Source of the DNA: Oscillospiraceae bacterium
GTDB lineage: Bacteria; Bacillota; Clostridia; Saccharofermentanales; Saccharofermentanaceae
Length of the DNA: 32,992 nucleotides
Reading direction: 5' to 3'
Assembly (NCBI GenBank): GCA_902775565.1
Contig: CACYMP010000025.1
Coordinates: 1 to 32,992, forward strand
The notes under the pieces were generated by a model that did no database searches, had not been told where the DNA came from, and worked only from the letters and a program-made list of their open reading frames with translations. A program made the position numbers and the translations under genes. Positions 7,633 through 15,100 of the stretch are shown here, in pieces (the stretch's first letter is position 1; each line of letters opens with the position of its first letter).

Positions 7633-9324
7633 ATGAATAACAAGAAGAAAACCGTAGTACCCAAGAAGAAAGCGATCAAGAAACCAAAATACATCAAATA
7701 TTTCGCGCTGTGGCTTGCAATATTCCTGGTCATCTCCATGACGGCTTCGTATTTCATCCTCGGAGTGTGCAGGCAGAATTCCAAGACCAAGGCGATCAGC
7801 AAGTGGAACAGCTACACGCAGGAGCTTACCAAGCTCGTAAACGATTACTGCGCCGCCGGCGAAGACGTCCGCGAAATATATTACAAGAGACTTCAGGAAT
7901 TCGTTATCCGTTACGGCGAAGAAATGAACGAATACTGCGGGATCTATATCGATAACGAGAAGATCCTCGAAGCTCCTTGCGGAGCCCTTGATGCAGTCAG
8001 CATTACTTATGATTCCGATGACTACGAGTCGGGCGAACGTACGGAAGTGTACTATCTCGAAGACCGGTCTTATCTTGACCCCGTAACAAAAAACGGTAAA
8101 TACGATTTCGATAAGTATGCTAACCAGAATGAAGTGTATGCCGCAGAGAACGAGACTCTGGTAAAGATCGCCCGTTTCTTAGGACTTAAGCCTAAAGCTC
8201 TCTGCCACGGTTACAGCACTATTTATGTAAACGAGAAGACGCACACATTCCTTCCCGGAGAAGTTAATATCTTCTATGATCATTACAATGAAGATTTCGA
8301 ATACGATGAAGAAGACGCAAAGGACACATTTTTCGAGAAGATCGACTGCACTCCCAAAGACACAAAGGGCTACAAACTGATCGATCTGTCAGAATGCGAT
8401 GCCGTACAGTATGACGGATACATGAATCCGGCCCTGACGGACATCAACAATGCAGAGTCCATCACTAATGATTCTTCAGAAGACATCAATTTCGACGATA
8501 CGGCTTCCGTAATGAACTGGGAGATCCTGACAGTGTCTGCCGAGGATTTCAGCAACAAGGCATGCTTCAGAGCACTCCCTCTCACTACTGCCCTGATCCT
8601 CATCATCGCAGGCCTCGTGTCGATCCTGCTCGCAGTGACCGTATCCACGGTAATCTACAGCAGCAAGAAGACTGTCTGGGAGATCTTCGAATACAGGAAA
8701 AAGACGACTGCCGCAATGGCTCACGATCTCAAGACGCCTCTGGCGGCAATGTCCGCATATGCAGAGAACCTGGAGTACGACACTGATCCGGAGAAGCGCG
8801 CATACTACTCTTCTAAGGTTAGAGAGAACGTGTCTTTCATGAACAAGACGATCGAAGGCATCCTGATGTTTACCAAGAGCGAGGCTGATTCAGGCAAGAC
8901 CGTTTCCAGGGATATCGATGTGCATGCTCTCATCGAGGATGAATACAATGCGGTATCGGGTCTTTTCGAGAAGAAGAACATCAAGGTCGAGATCAAGGGC
9001 GAGGGCCACATAAAGAGCAATAAAGAACTCGTCGAGCAGGCCGTAAGAAACCTTGTAGGCAACGCGACCAAATACGCAAGGCCCGATACAACGGTCGATA
9101 TCGTGATCGATGGCAAGGGCTTTACGATGATCAACCTCACCGATCAGAAGATCAAGAACGTAAAAGATCTCAAGAAGCCTTTCGTCAAGGGTGAGGAATC
9201 CAGAGACGCAGAAGGCGGCGCCGGACTCGGCCTCTCAATAGTCGAGAACTGTCTGTTGTCCGCAGGCCACAGCCTGGATATCGAATTCGAGAACGAGACA
9301 TTCAAAGCAACCGTACGTTGGTGA
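7633..9324 (+). CDS. Sensor histidine kinase, partner of the adjacent regulator
   Basis: A 563-residue membrane kinase. A Lys-rich N-terminus precedes helix 1 (about 23-44). An extracytoplasmic sensor domain of about 270 residues, acidic and Tyr-rich with no family I recognise, runs to helix 2 (about 317-341). The HisKA H-box has His364 (AMAHDLKTPLAAM). The ATPase domain has the N-box NLVGNATKYA (about 473-482) and the G-box GGAGLGLSIV (about 528-537). The usual DxGxG G1 box is degenerate (NLTDQKIKN), as in many VanS-like kinases, so activity is not ruled out. AAAGGGGATC precedes the ATG. No strong terminator follows, and the next gene has its own promoter element. Confidence 0.93.
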   Translation: MNNKKKTVVPKKKAIKKPKYIKYFALWLAIFLVISMTASYFILGVCRQNSKTKAISKWNSYTQELTKLVNDYCAAGEDVREIYYKRLQEFVIRYGEEMNEYCGIYIDNEKILEAPCGALDAVSITYDSDDYESGERTEVYYLEDRSYLDPVTKNGKYDFDKYANQNEVYAAENETLVKIARFLGLKPKALCHGYSTIYVNEKTHTFLPGEVNIFYDHYNEDFEYDEEDAKDTFFEKIDCTPKDTKGYKLIDLSECDAVQYDGYMNPALTDINNAESITNDSSEDINFDDTASVMNWEILTVSAEDFSNKACFRALPLTTALILIIAGLVSILLAVTVSTVIYSSKKTVWEIFEYRKKTTAAMAHDLKTPLAAMSAYAENLEYDTDPEKRAYYSSKVRENVSFMNKTIEGILMFTKSEADSGKTVSRDIDVHALIEDEYNAVSGLFEKKNIKVEIKGEGHIKSNKELVEQAVRNLVGNATKYARPDTTVDIVIDGKGFTMINLTDQKIKNVKDLKKPFVKGEESRDAEGGAGLGLSIVENCLLSAGHSLDIEFENETFKATVRW

Positions 9325-9400
9325 AAAGGCCACAAATCCTTAAAACAAAGGGACTCTACCAACAGTCGGTTGAGGAGGAAGACCTGGTGGTATAGATTTG

Positions 9401-9456
9401 TCATGTACACAAACAAAACACACAGCCCACACACAGACTACACAAAAGTCTTTTAT
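9401..9456 (+). promoter_or_regulatory. Tandem 11-bp-repeat operator and promoter, lipoprotein 1
   Basis: Four tandem 11-bp repeats (9401-9411, 9412-9422, 9423-9433, 9434-9444) all end in ACACA; the third and fourth are CAGCCCACACA and CAGACTACACA. The -10 box TTTTAT (9451-9456) follows after 6 bp, identical spacing to the response-regulator promoter. Predicted binding site of the regulator encoded at 6950-7621. Confidence 0.7.
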
Positions 9457-9467
9457 CCTCTACTCAA

Positions 9468-9484
9468 GAAGTTCAGTGAACTTC
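9468..9484. promoter_or_regulatory. 17-bp palindrome in the leader of lipoprotein 1
   Basis: GAAGTTCAGTGAACTTC is a perfect palindrome around one central base and lies just after the expected transcription start. The identical 17-mer is present at 11280-11296 before the paralogous gene and is absent from the response-regulator leader. It could be a second operator or a short leader hairpin. Confidence 0.5.
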
Positions 9485-9521
9485 AGAAAACCAAATCAAT
9501 AACAGTACGAGGTGATCAGTT

Positions 9522-11123
9522 ATGAAGAAGTTAATCGCAACAGCACTCATTTGCACGATGTTGTTTTCGCTCGCGGCATGCAACGGCAAGCAGCCTGAAC
9601 AGGCGCAGGGGCAGGAAACTACCGTTCCCAATGTTGTTGAGACCGTGGTTCCGTTGACGGAGCCGACCACGACACCCGAAACCACAGCCAATCTTGCTTC
9701 GGATTTCGTCAAATGCAAGCTCGACAAGATCACGGTTACAAGCAAGGATGATGAGGAAGATAAAGAAGAAGTATCTTTCTATGTTCCCGAGCTCCAGATC
9801 AAGTCTTCTTACGCAGATTCTGTCAACAAGGAGATTGCTTCCGCATATGAGACTCACAAGGCAAAATTCAAAGGCGAGGAATCTGACCCGTCTTTAGGAA
9901 CATCATACATTGCCTACCTTACAAAAGAAGGCGTTTTGAGTCTGGTCTTTACTGTTTACACAGAGGACACCAATTATGATTTTAAGATCTACAACATCGA
10001 TACCAAGACAGGTGAGAAGATCGAGAATGCGCGCCTTGCACAGATAGCAGGTGTCAGCGACATAAGGAAAGCTGCCATGGATGCCCTCCAGAATTTTTTC
10101 AACAAGCAGGGGGAGTACGAGCTTAAGGATTATAAGGTCGTGTCTGAAAAGGACGAGGATTATGAATCAGGTGTAAAGGATGTTGAGGATGCTTTCGGCG
10201 AAGAGTATCTCAACGACAAGATGCAGATCGGTCTGACTAACGAAGGCAAGATGTTCTTTCTCTCTAAGATCGGTGAAGCAAGCGGTACCATGTATAGCTG
10301 GCGGTTATATGGCAGTGACGGCTCAGATCTGGACGACGAGGACAATCCGTTTTGGACAGGCGCGAAAGAAGATGACGGCGAAGAAGAGTGGGACAATAGC
10401 AAGGAAACAAATGCTGCAGAACCGGCTCTTAACAAAAAGGACTACCTTAAGGACAAAGTTGTTTCGTTCAAGATCAAGGATGAATACAACAAAAAGAAAA
10501 AGAAGTGGACTTATTATATCAGCGAACACCATTTCCCCGAGCTTCTGATCAAGTCTGCTTATGCTGATTCGATCAACAAAGCGATGGATAAGTTGATCTC
10601 AGCTCACAAGAAAAACTACAAGAAATACGGGGACGTTGACAGCGGCAATTCATACATTGCGTATCTTTCCAATGAAGGCATATTGAGTTTGGTAATAATC
10701 TTCAGCTATGAGAACGACCAGATCGAATGCAAGGTTTACAACATCGACGTTAAGACAGGCGAGAAGGTTGACAATGCACGCATTGCTAAGATCGCAGGCG
10801 TCAGCAACATCAGAAAGGCCGCCATGGATGCGCTTCAGAACAGATATAACAAAGAAAAGCACTACAAGGTCAAGAACTATAAAGTAGTCAAGAAGAAGAG
10901 CCAGAAGAAAGACGAGGATGATAAGGCAGTCGAAAAGTCATTTAACGAAAAGAACCTTAACGACAAGATGAGGATCGGCCTGACCAATGAAGGAAAGATA
11001 TTCTTTGTTTCCGAATATATGGATGGTTGTTGTGATGATAACAATACTGTTTATGATGCCAGCGGTAAGGATCTGTACGATGACAGTAATCCGAACCTTG
11101 TATGGTCAAGAGATTACGATTAA
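9522..11123 (+). CDS. Lipoprotein with two tandem RsiV/PdaC-like domains
   Basis: A 533-residue predicted lipoprotein (MKKLIATAL, lipobox SLAAC, Cys20). The Thr/Glu-rich linker to about residue 48 is followed by two copies of one domain of about 230 residues, at about 50-285 and 300-533. Both copies share PEL.IKS.YADS.NK, SYIAYL..EG.LSLV, a YNID.KTGEK motif, AGVS.IRKAAMDALQN and LNDKM.IGLTNEGK.FF. The pattern resembles extracytoplasmic DUF4163/DUF3298 (RsiV, PdaC) domains; this is a family-level inference. The copies have diverged, the second being more Lys-rich. A GAGGTGATC element precedes the ATG. The paralogue at 11343 has one copy and nearly the same leader, so gene and promoter were duplicated together. 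Likely controlled by the adjacent two-component system. Confidence 0.85.
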   Translation: MKKLIATALICTMLFSLAACNGKQPEQAQGQETTVPNVVETVVPLTEPTTTPETTANLASDFVKCKLDKITVTSKDDEEDKEEVSFYVPELQIKSSYADSVNKEIASAYETHKAKFKGEESDPSLGTSYIAYLTKEGVLSLVFTVYTEDTNYDFKIYNIDTKTGEKIENARLAQIAGVSDIRKAAMDALQNFFNKQGEYELKDYKVVSEKDEDYESGVKDVEDAFGEEYLNDKMQIGLTNEGKMFFLSKIGEASGTMYSWRLYGSDGSDLDDEDNPFWTGAKEDDGEEEWDNSKETNAAEPALNKKDYLKDKVVSFKIKDEYNKKKKKWTYYISEHHFPELLIKSAYADSINKAMDKLISAHKKNYKKYGDVDSGNSYIAYLSNEGILSLVIIFSYENDQIECKVYNIDVKTGEKVDNARIAKIAGVSNIRKAAMDALQNRYNKEKHYKVKNYKVVKKKSQKKDEDDKAVEKSFNEKNLNDKMRIGLTNEGKIFFVSEYMDGCCDDNNTVYDASGKDLYDDSNPNLVWSRDYD

Positions 11124-11160
11124 TGTGCTGACCTCGTACCGGCACAAGATCGATAAAGAA

Positions 11161-11205
11161 ACGGACGGAATCGCTTGGCGGGACCGTCCGTTTTATCTTG
11201 CTTTT
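11161..11205 (+). terminator. Terminator of lipoprotein 1
   Basis: ACGGACGG (11161-11168) pairs with CCGTCCGT (11184-11191), followed by TTTATCTTGCTTTT. It lies about 38 bp beyond the stop codon, so the next lipoprotein depends on its own promoter. Confidence 0.75.
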
Positions 11206-11212
11206 ATGAACA

Positions 11213-11268
11213 CAAAGCACACAAACAAAACACTCAGACTTCACACAGACTACACATAACTCTCTTAT
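11213..11268 (+). promoter_or_regulatory. Tandem 11-bp-repeat operator and promoter, lipoprotein 2
   Basis: Four 11-bp repeats (11213-11223, 11224-11234, 11235-11245, 11246-11256) end in ACACA, ACACT, TCACA and ACACA; the last two are CAGACTTCACA and CAGACTACACA. A -10 box TCTTAT (11263-11268) follows after 6 bp. The arrangement is the same as at 6871 and 9401. Confidence 0.68.
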
Positions 11269-11279
11269 CCTCTACTCAA

Positions 11280-11296
11280 GAAGTTCAGTGAACTTC
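11280..11296. promoter_or_regulatory. 17-bp palindrome in the leader of lipoprotein 2
   Basis: The same GAAGTTCAGTGAACTTC as at 9468-9484, in the same position relative to the -10 box. The flanking TCCTCTACTCAA and the downstream ACAGTACGAGGTGATCA are also shared, so the two leaders are duplicates. Confidence 0.5.
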
Positions 11297-11342
11297 CCGT
11301 AAAAAAGTATATAATTCATAAAACAGTACGAGGTGATCAACC

Positions 11343-12317
11343 ATGAAGAAATTCTTAGCATCAGTTCTTTGCATAACAATCGCAATGTCTCTTGCAGCCT
11401 GCAGCAAGAAGGCTCCCGAGCAGACCGGAACGGTCCAGCCCACTGATATAACGGTTGAGACTTCCGGAAAGGCCGTAACAGAACCTTCAGCTACAGTTTC
11501 AACAATAGCTAATCCCGCTTACGAATTCATCAAGACCAAGGTCGACAGGATCACGGTTGCCGGCGAGGTTGACGAAGACGGCGATAAAGAGGAAGACGAG
11601 GTCCTCTCCTACTACGTACCCGAGCTCCTTATCAAGTCCTCCTACGCAGAGTCGGTCAACAAAGAGATCAATGCAGCCTACGAGAAATACAAGAAGAATC
11701 TTAAAAACGAAGAATTAGAGCAGTTCTACGGAACTTCCTACATTGCTTACCTGACAAAAGAAGGTATCCTCAGCCTGGTTTTCATATCTTACGGTGAATA
11801 TGAATTAAACGAATATAAGGTATACAACATCGACACCAAGACCGGCGAGAAGGTTGAGAATGCGAAGATCGCTGAGATCGCAGGTGTAAGCAACATCAGA
11901 AAAACGGCCATGGACGCGCTCCAGAACCTGTACAACAAGATGGATATCTTCAAGATCAAGGACTATAAAGTGGTGCTTGAGAAGGGTGAGAAGAAAGACG
12001 AGCAGATGAGGGATATCGAGAAAACTTTCAGCGAAAAGTACCTCAACGACAAGATGCAGATCGGCATTACCAATGAAGGCAAGATGTTCTTTGTCAGCAC
12101 GATCGATACCACAGCCGGAGCAGAGTTTTACAACTGGGTCTATGATGTTGACGGCACAACTTTAGACGACGAGGACAATCCTTACTGGGTAGGCGACAGA
12201 TTCCCGGATGACGAGGATGAGGAGGATGAAGACGAAGATGAAGATTTCGATGAGGGCGATGAGGCAGGAGATGACGACGCTTTCCCCGATATCGATGACG
12301 ACGAGGACGCTGAATAA
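11343..12317 (+). CDS. Lipoprotein with one RsiV/PdaC-like domain and acidic tail
   Basis: A 324-residue predicted lipoprotein (MKKFLASVL, lipobox SLAAC, Cys20), paralogous to the product of 9522-11123 but with a single copy of the domain (about 50-285; PELLIKSSYAESVNKEI, SYIAYLTKEG, YNIDTKTGEKVENA, AGVSNIRKTAMDALQN). It ends in about 40 residues made almost only of Asp and Glu (from DDEDEEDEDE onwards), which might bind cations or cationic peptides; that is speculation. A GAGGTGATC element precedes the ATG. It has its own copy of the 11-bp-repeat promoter. Dyad array C starts 29 bp after the stop codon; the first or second hairpin of that array could act as terminator. Confidence 0.87.
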   Translation: MKKFLASVLCITIAMSLAACSKKAPEQTGTVQPTDITVETSGKAVTEPSATVSTIANPAYEFIKTKVDRITVAGEVDEDGDKEEDEVLSYYVPELLIKSSYAESVNKEINAAYEKYKKNLKNEELEQFYGTSYIAYLTKEGILSLVFISYGEYELNEYKVYNIDTKTGEKVENAKIAEIAGVSNIRKTAMDALQNLYNKMDIFKIKDYKVVLEKGEKKDEQMRDIEKTFSEKYLNDKMQIGITNEGKMFFVSTIDTTAGAEFYNWVYDVDGTTLDDEDNPYWVGDRFPDDEDEEDEDEDEDFDEGDEAGDDDAFPDIDDDEDAE

Positions 12318-12345
12318 GGCGCATCTCCCCTTCCCCGTTAAGGTT

Positions 12346-12659
12346 TTACGGCTGAAATCAAACAAATCTCTGATTTAGTCCGTAATTTTCAAAGCTAAGA
12401 ACGAACTAAAAATGTAATTTACGGCTGAAATAGGCAAAAAGTGCTTTTTCAGCCGTAATATTTTTTTCTGATTACGGCTTTTTTCGAACGGATCGCTGTT
12501 TTCAGCCGTAATCTGCATCATTGACACCTTCACAGCACTCAGGGTTTACGGCTTATTTCCGGCATATCTTTGATTTCAGCCGTAAACACCGGCCTGGCAG
12601 GCCTTCCGGCACTCTGACTTTACGGCTGAAATCGGACAAACCTGCTATTTAAGCCGTAA
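12346..12659. repeat. Dyad array C: five 40-bp hairpin units, 73-74 bp apart
   Basis: Five units, each exactly 40 bp, lie at 12346-12385, 12419-12458, 12472-12511, 12546-12585 and 12620-12659. Each begins TTACGG and ends CCGTAA; the consensus arm is TTACGGCTGAAATC with its mirror at the other end, around a variable core of about 12-14 bp. Starts are 73, 53, 74 and 74 bp apart. The second unit is followed by a run of seven T, so on the plus strand it could terminate the upstream lipoprotein transcript. The linkers are not related to each other. Nothing coding was found in 12318-12710. Confidence 0.88.
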
Positions 12660-12710
12660 TCGTGCTACGGACAAGATCTTCCCTTCCCCAACGCAACACA
12701 CGAAGACAAC

Positions 12711-12741
12711 AAAAAACGGGCGGAAACCAATCCGCCCGTTT
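12711..12741 (-). terminator. Terminator of the NSS transporter gene
   Basis: On the minus strand an 11-bp stem (core ACGGGCGGA / TCCGCCCGT plus two A-T pairs, loop of 6) is followed by a T run (the A tract at 12711-12716). It lies 25 bp after the transporter stop codon. Confidence 0.85.
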
Positions 12742-12765
12742 GCATTTGAATCTTACGCAATCTGA

Positions 12766-14301
12766 TTATTTCTTCAGGTCGTCCCAGGTCCTTTCGTCTT
12801 CTGTGAAGCCGTGTGCTTTCTTGATCCTGACGATGCCCTTTACGATAAAGCCGGAGCAGAGGATGAGAAGTGCAACGATCCATCCGAAGATGATGTTTGC
12901 CCTGAGAGTATAGCCGTCAGCCGCGCCGTAGATGCCGCCGCCTTTGAAGAGATTATAGATGTTCCAGACGAAGAGACCGATAAGAATAAGGGGTGATACG
13001 ATCTTGATGGAAGGAATGAACCACCAGTAAGGCATCTTGAACTTGTTGGTGTTGCGGTTGAGTTCGTCCAGGATCTTTGTTGTCTTGAAGAACCACCCTG
13101 CTGCGATCATCTCGAGGACTCCCGTGATGATGAGCGTGTAGCTGTTGATGAAGTAGTCAACGATATCGAGGACTGCAAGGCCTGCGCCTGTTACATAGAT
13201 AAGGCTTATGACGCCCTCGATGATGCAGATGGTAAGAGTGGTCTTTTTCTTATTGAGCTTGAACTTGTCGGATACTGCGGTCGAGATACCTTCAATGATC
13301 GAGAAGAGCGAGTCGATCGCGAGCGTGATCAGGCAGAAGTAGAAGATAAAAGCGAAGATCATGTTGAAGACCGGGCTTGATGAGATCTTTACTATCGCCT
13401 GGGGATAGATGATGAACGCTGTTGCGATACCTGAAGCGGACATATTGTCGAGCATTCCTACGCCTGCCATTGTCGTGAACATAACGATGCCGGCGAGGAT
13501 ACTGATGAACATGTCGGAGAAAGCGATGATGATCGTATCGACAACGATGTTTGTCTCCTCATCGAGGAATGAACCGTATGCGAACATGATCGCCATCGAA
13601 GTGGAGAGTGAATAGAAAACCTGGCCGATCGCGTCAACCCAGAGGTTGGAGTTGGAGAGCGCGCTCCAGTCGGGAATGAAAAGCTTTGCAAAACCGCTCA
13701 TCGCACCGGGCATCATGATGCCTCTGACAGCCATTATGAGCAGGCAGATGACAGGAAGGGATACCGTGAACTTAACAACCTTGCCGACTGTCGTTGTACC
13801 GTTGCGGATGCAGACATAGCAGAGTACCCACGCCAAAAGGAGGCAGCCTACCACGGGCCATGAGATAGTCGTGAAGCCAACGGTGGTGCCTGTGGTCTTA
13901 ATCGTTGTAGCCCACAGATTGCTTGCGCCTTCGGTATCTCCCGTAAGTCCCATGAACTTGTAGCTCATGAAGAACATCAGGATGACCCACGCGAAAACGG
14001 CTGCGTAATAGATCGAGATACCGATACCGTTGGATACTGCGAGCCAGCCAATACCTTCTGTCTTCTTGTTCATTGCGCGCATTGAGCCGGGCGCACCCTG
14101 TCTGGTGTATCTTGCAACGGAGATCTCCATCATGAGGAGCGGGATTCCGACAACGAGCATGGCGATGAGATAAACAAAGAGGAAGGCGCCTCCGCCATAC
14201 TTTGCGGCCAGTCCCGGGAATCTCCAGGCATTGCCCAAACCAACGGCAGAACCGATCGCTGCCAGAATAAAAGCTGATCTTGAGGACCACTTTTCGCGCA
14301 T
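12766..14301 (-). CDS. Sodium-dependent transporter, NSS/SNF family
   Basis: A 511-residue integral membrane symporter of the neurotransmitter:sodium symporter family (LeuT fold), expected to import an amino acid or similar amine with Na+. Helix 1 carries the family signature, with unwound-helix glycines and GNAWRFPGLAAKYGGGAF at about residues 23-40. About 12 hydrophobic segments follow, and the length is normal for bacterial members. The substrate cannot be predicted from what I can see. GAGGGGGG lies about 8 bp before the ATG. A possible extended -10 (minus-strand TGTTATCAT, -10 at 14339-14344) is upstream. It is a single-gene unit ending in a strong terminator, divergent from the lipoprotein with the Fur-type box. 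Confidence 0.93.
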   Translation of the reverse strand: MREKWSSRSAFILAAIGSAVGLGNAWRFPGLAAKYGGGAFLFVYLIAMLVVGIPLLMMEISVARYTRQGAPGSMRAMNKKTEGIGWLAVSNGIGISIYYAAVFAWVILMFFMSYKFMGLTGDTEGASNLWATTIKTTGTTVGFTTISWPVVGCLLLAWVLCYVCIRNGTTTVGKVVKFTVSLPVICLLIMAVRGIMMPGAMSGFAKLFIPDWSALSNSNLWVDAIGQVFYSLSTSMAIMFAYGSFLDEETNIVVDTIIIAFSDMFISILAGIVMFTTMAGVGMLDNMSASGIATAFIIYPQAIVKISSSPVFNMIFAFIFYFCLITLAIDSLFSIIEGISTAVSDKFKLNKKKTTLTICIIEGVISLIYVTGAGLAVLDIVDYFINSYTLIITGVLEMIAAGWFFKTTKILDELNRNTNKFKMPYWWFIPSIKIVSPLILIGLFVWNIYNLFKGGGIYGAADGYTLRANIIFGWIVALLILCSGFIVKGIVRIKKAHGFTEDERTWDDLKK

Positions 14302-14392
14302 ATAAATACCCCCCTCGCGAAATACGATTTACCGAACAATGATAACACGGAACTAGCTGTTTGTTTATATAAAAGCTTTTTCTTCCCTTTTC

Positions 14393-14420
14393 TTGACAAT
14401 CCGGTCCTCATTCATATAAT
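14393..14420 (+). promoter_or_regulatory. Near-consensus sigma-A promoter
   Basis: A perfect TTGACA (14393-14398) and a perfect TATAAT (14415-14420), 16 bp apart, lie upstream of the lipoprotein gene at 14455. This is the strongest consensus promoter in the window. Confidence 0.85.
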
Positions 14421-14435
14421 TGAGAATGATTATCA
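14421..14435. promoter_or_regulatory. Fur-family 7-1-7 operator
   Basis: TGAGAATGATTATCA matches the B. subtilis Fur-type 7-1-7 inverted repeat (TGATAAT, one base, ATTATCA) at all but one arm position. It abuts the -10 box and covers the expected start point, the typical place for repression. Fur, Zur and PerR boxes are similar, so the metal (iron, zinc or manganese) is undecided. Confidence 0.7.
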
Positions 14436-14454
14436 AATTCGTGACAGGATCTAT

Positions 14455-15057
14455 ATGAGAAAAAGACTTATACCGGCTCTCTGCATAGCGCTGGCACTGG
14501 CATTTACGGGATGCTCTGATGCGCAGCCCGCAAGAAGGAATATAAATCAGCCCACCGGTGTCAAAGAAGTCCTCGCGTCCGGCATTGCTTCCCAATCGTC
14601 AGAGACCGGGGCAGAGACTACTGCAGAAACGACTGCTGTGCCTGTAACGATAGAGCCGCCCAAGCCTGAGGATTTCGGTGGGATTCACGAAAAGTTCAAG
14701 GGCACTGACGGCATTGATATCGACCTGACAAAGGGCAACGCCAACCTGGTCTACGCACAGGTTTACAGCATGATGTATACGCCTGAAGAATATACCGGCA
14801 AAAAGGTTAAGATGCAGGGTCAGTTCACCTTTTACCAGGACAAGGCGACCGGCAAATACTACTACGCCTGCTTTATCTCGGATGCTGCCGCGTGCTGCAC
14901 CCAGGGTATCGAATTCATTCCCTCTAAAAAGGTCAAATATCCGGCCGACTTTCCAAAGGTCGGAACTGAGATCAGCGTAACGGGAGTTTTCTGCACATAT
15001 AAAGAAGGAGACGATACTTTCGCCGCATTGAAGGACGCGAAGTTTAAGGTTGTTTGA
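14455..15057 (+). CDS. Metal-regulated lipoprotein with OB-like domain
   Basis: A 200-residue predicted lipoprotein: MRKRLIPALC, hydrophobic core, lipobox FTGC at about residue 20. A Thr/Glu-rich linker to about residue 70 leads into a compact domain of about 115 residues (MYTPEEYTGKKVKMQGQF, then YYYACFISDAAACCTQGIEF, ending near VTGVFCTYKEGDDTFAALKD). The order (a strand with KKV.M.G.F, a double-Cys motif, a final V.V.G.F strand) resembles the OB-like domain of the TIGR03943/YcgQ family, which includes proteins of zinc-regulated loci; this likeness is my inference. The three Cys near FISDAAACC could bind metal. A strong promoter with a Fur-type box precedes it. Likely role: metal handling at the membrane surface. 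Confidence 0.8.
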   Translation: MRKRLIPALCIALALAFTGCSDAQPARRNINQPTGVKEVLASGIASQSSETGAETTAETTAVPVTIEPPKPEDFGGIHEKFKGTDGIDIDLTKGNANLVYAQVYSMMYTPEEYTGKKVKMQGQFTFYQDKATGKYYYACFISDAAACCTQGIEFIPSKKVKYPADFPKVGTEISVTGVFCTYKEGDDTFAALKDAKFKVV

Positions 15058-15100
15058 TTCCGGTCCTCATTCCACTTCTCATATTCCATTGAAGGAAGTC

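Noticed and set aside
8370..9140. Long minus-strand frames inside the histidine kinase gene
   Set aside because: They are shadows of the kinase reading frame, whose motifs are complete.
9345..9395. Hairpin after the kinase gene as a terminator
   Set aside because: CTACCA/TGGTA arms are far apart and no T run follows, so I did not call it.
12346..12659. Integron attC sites
   Set aside because: The conserved RYYYAAC/GTTRRRY ends are absent, no gene cassettes lie between units, and no integrase is nearby.
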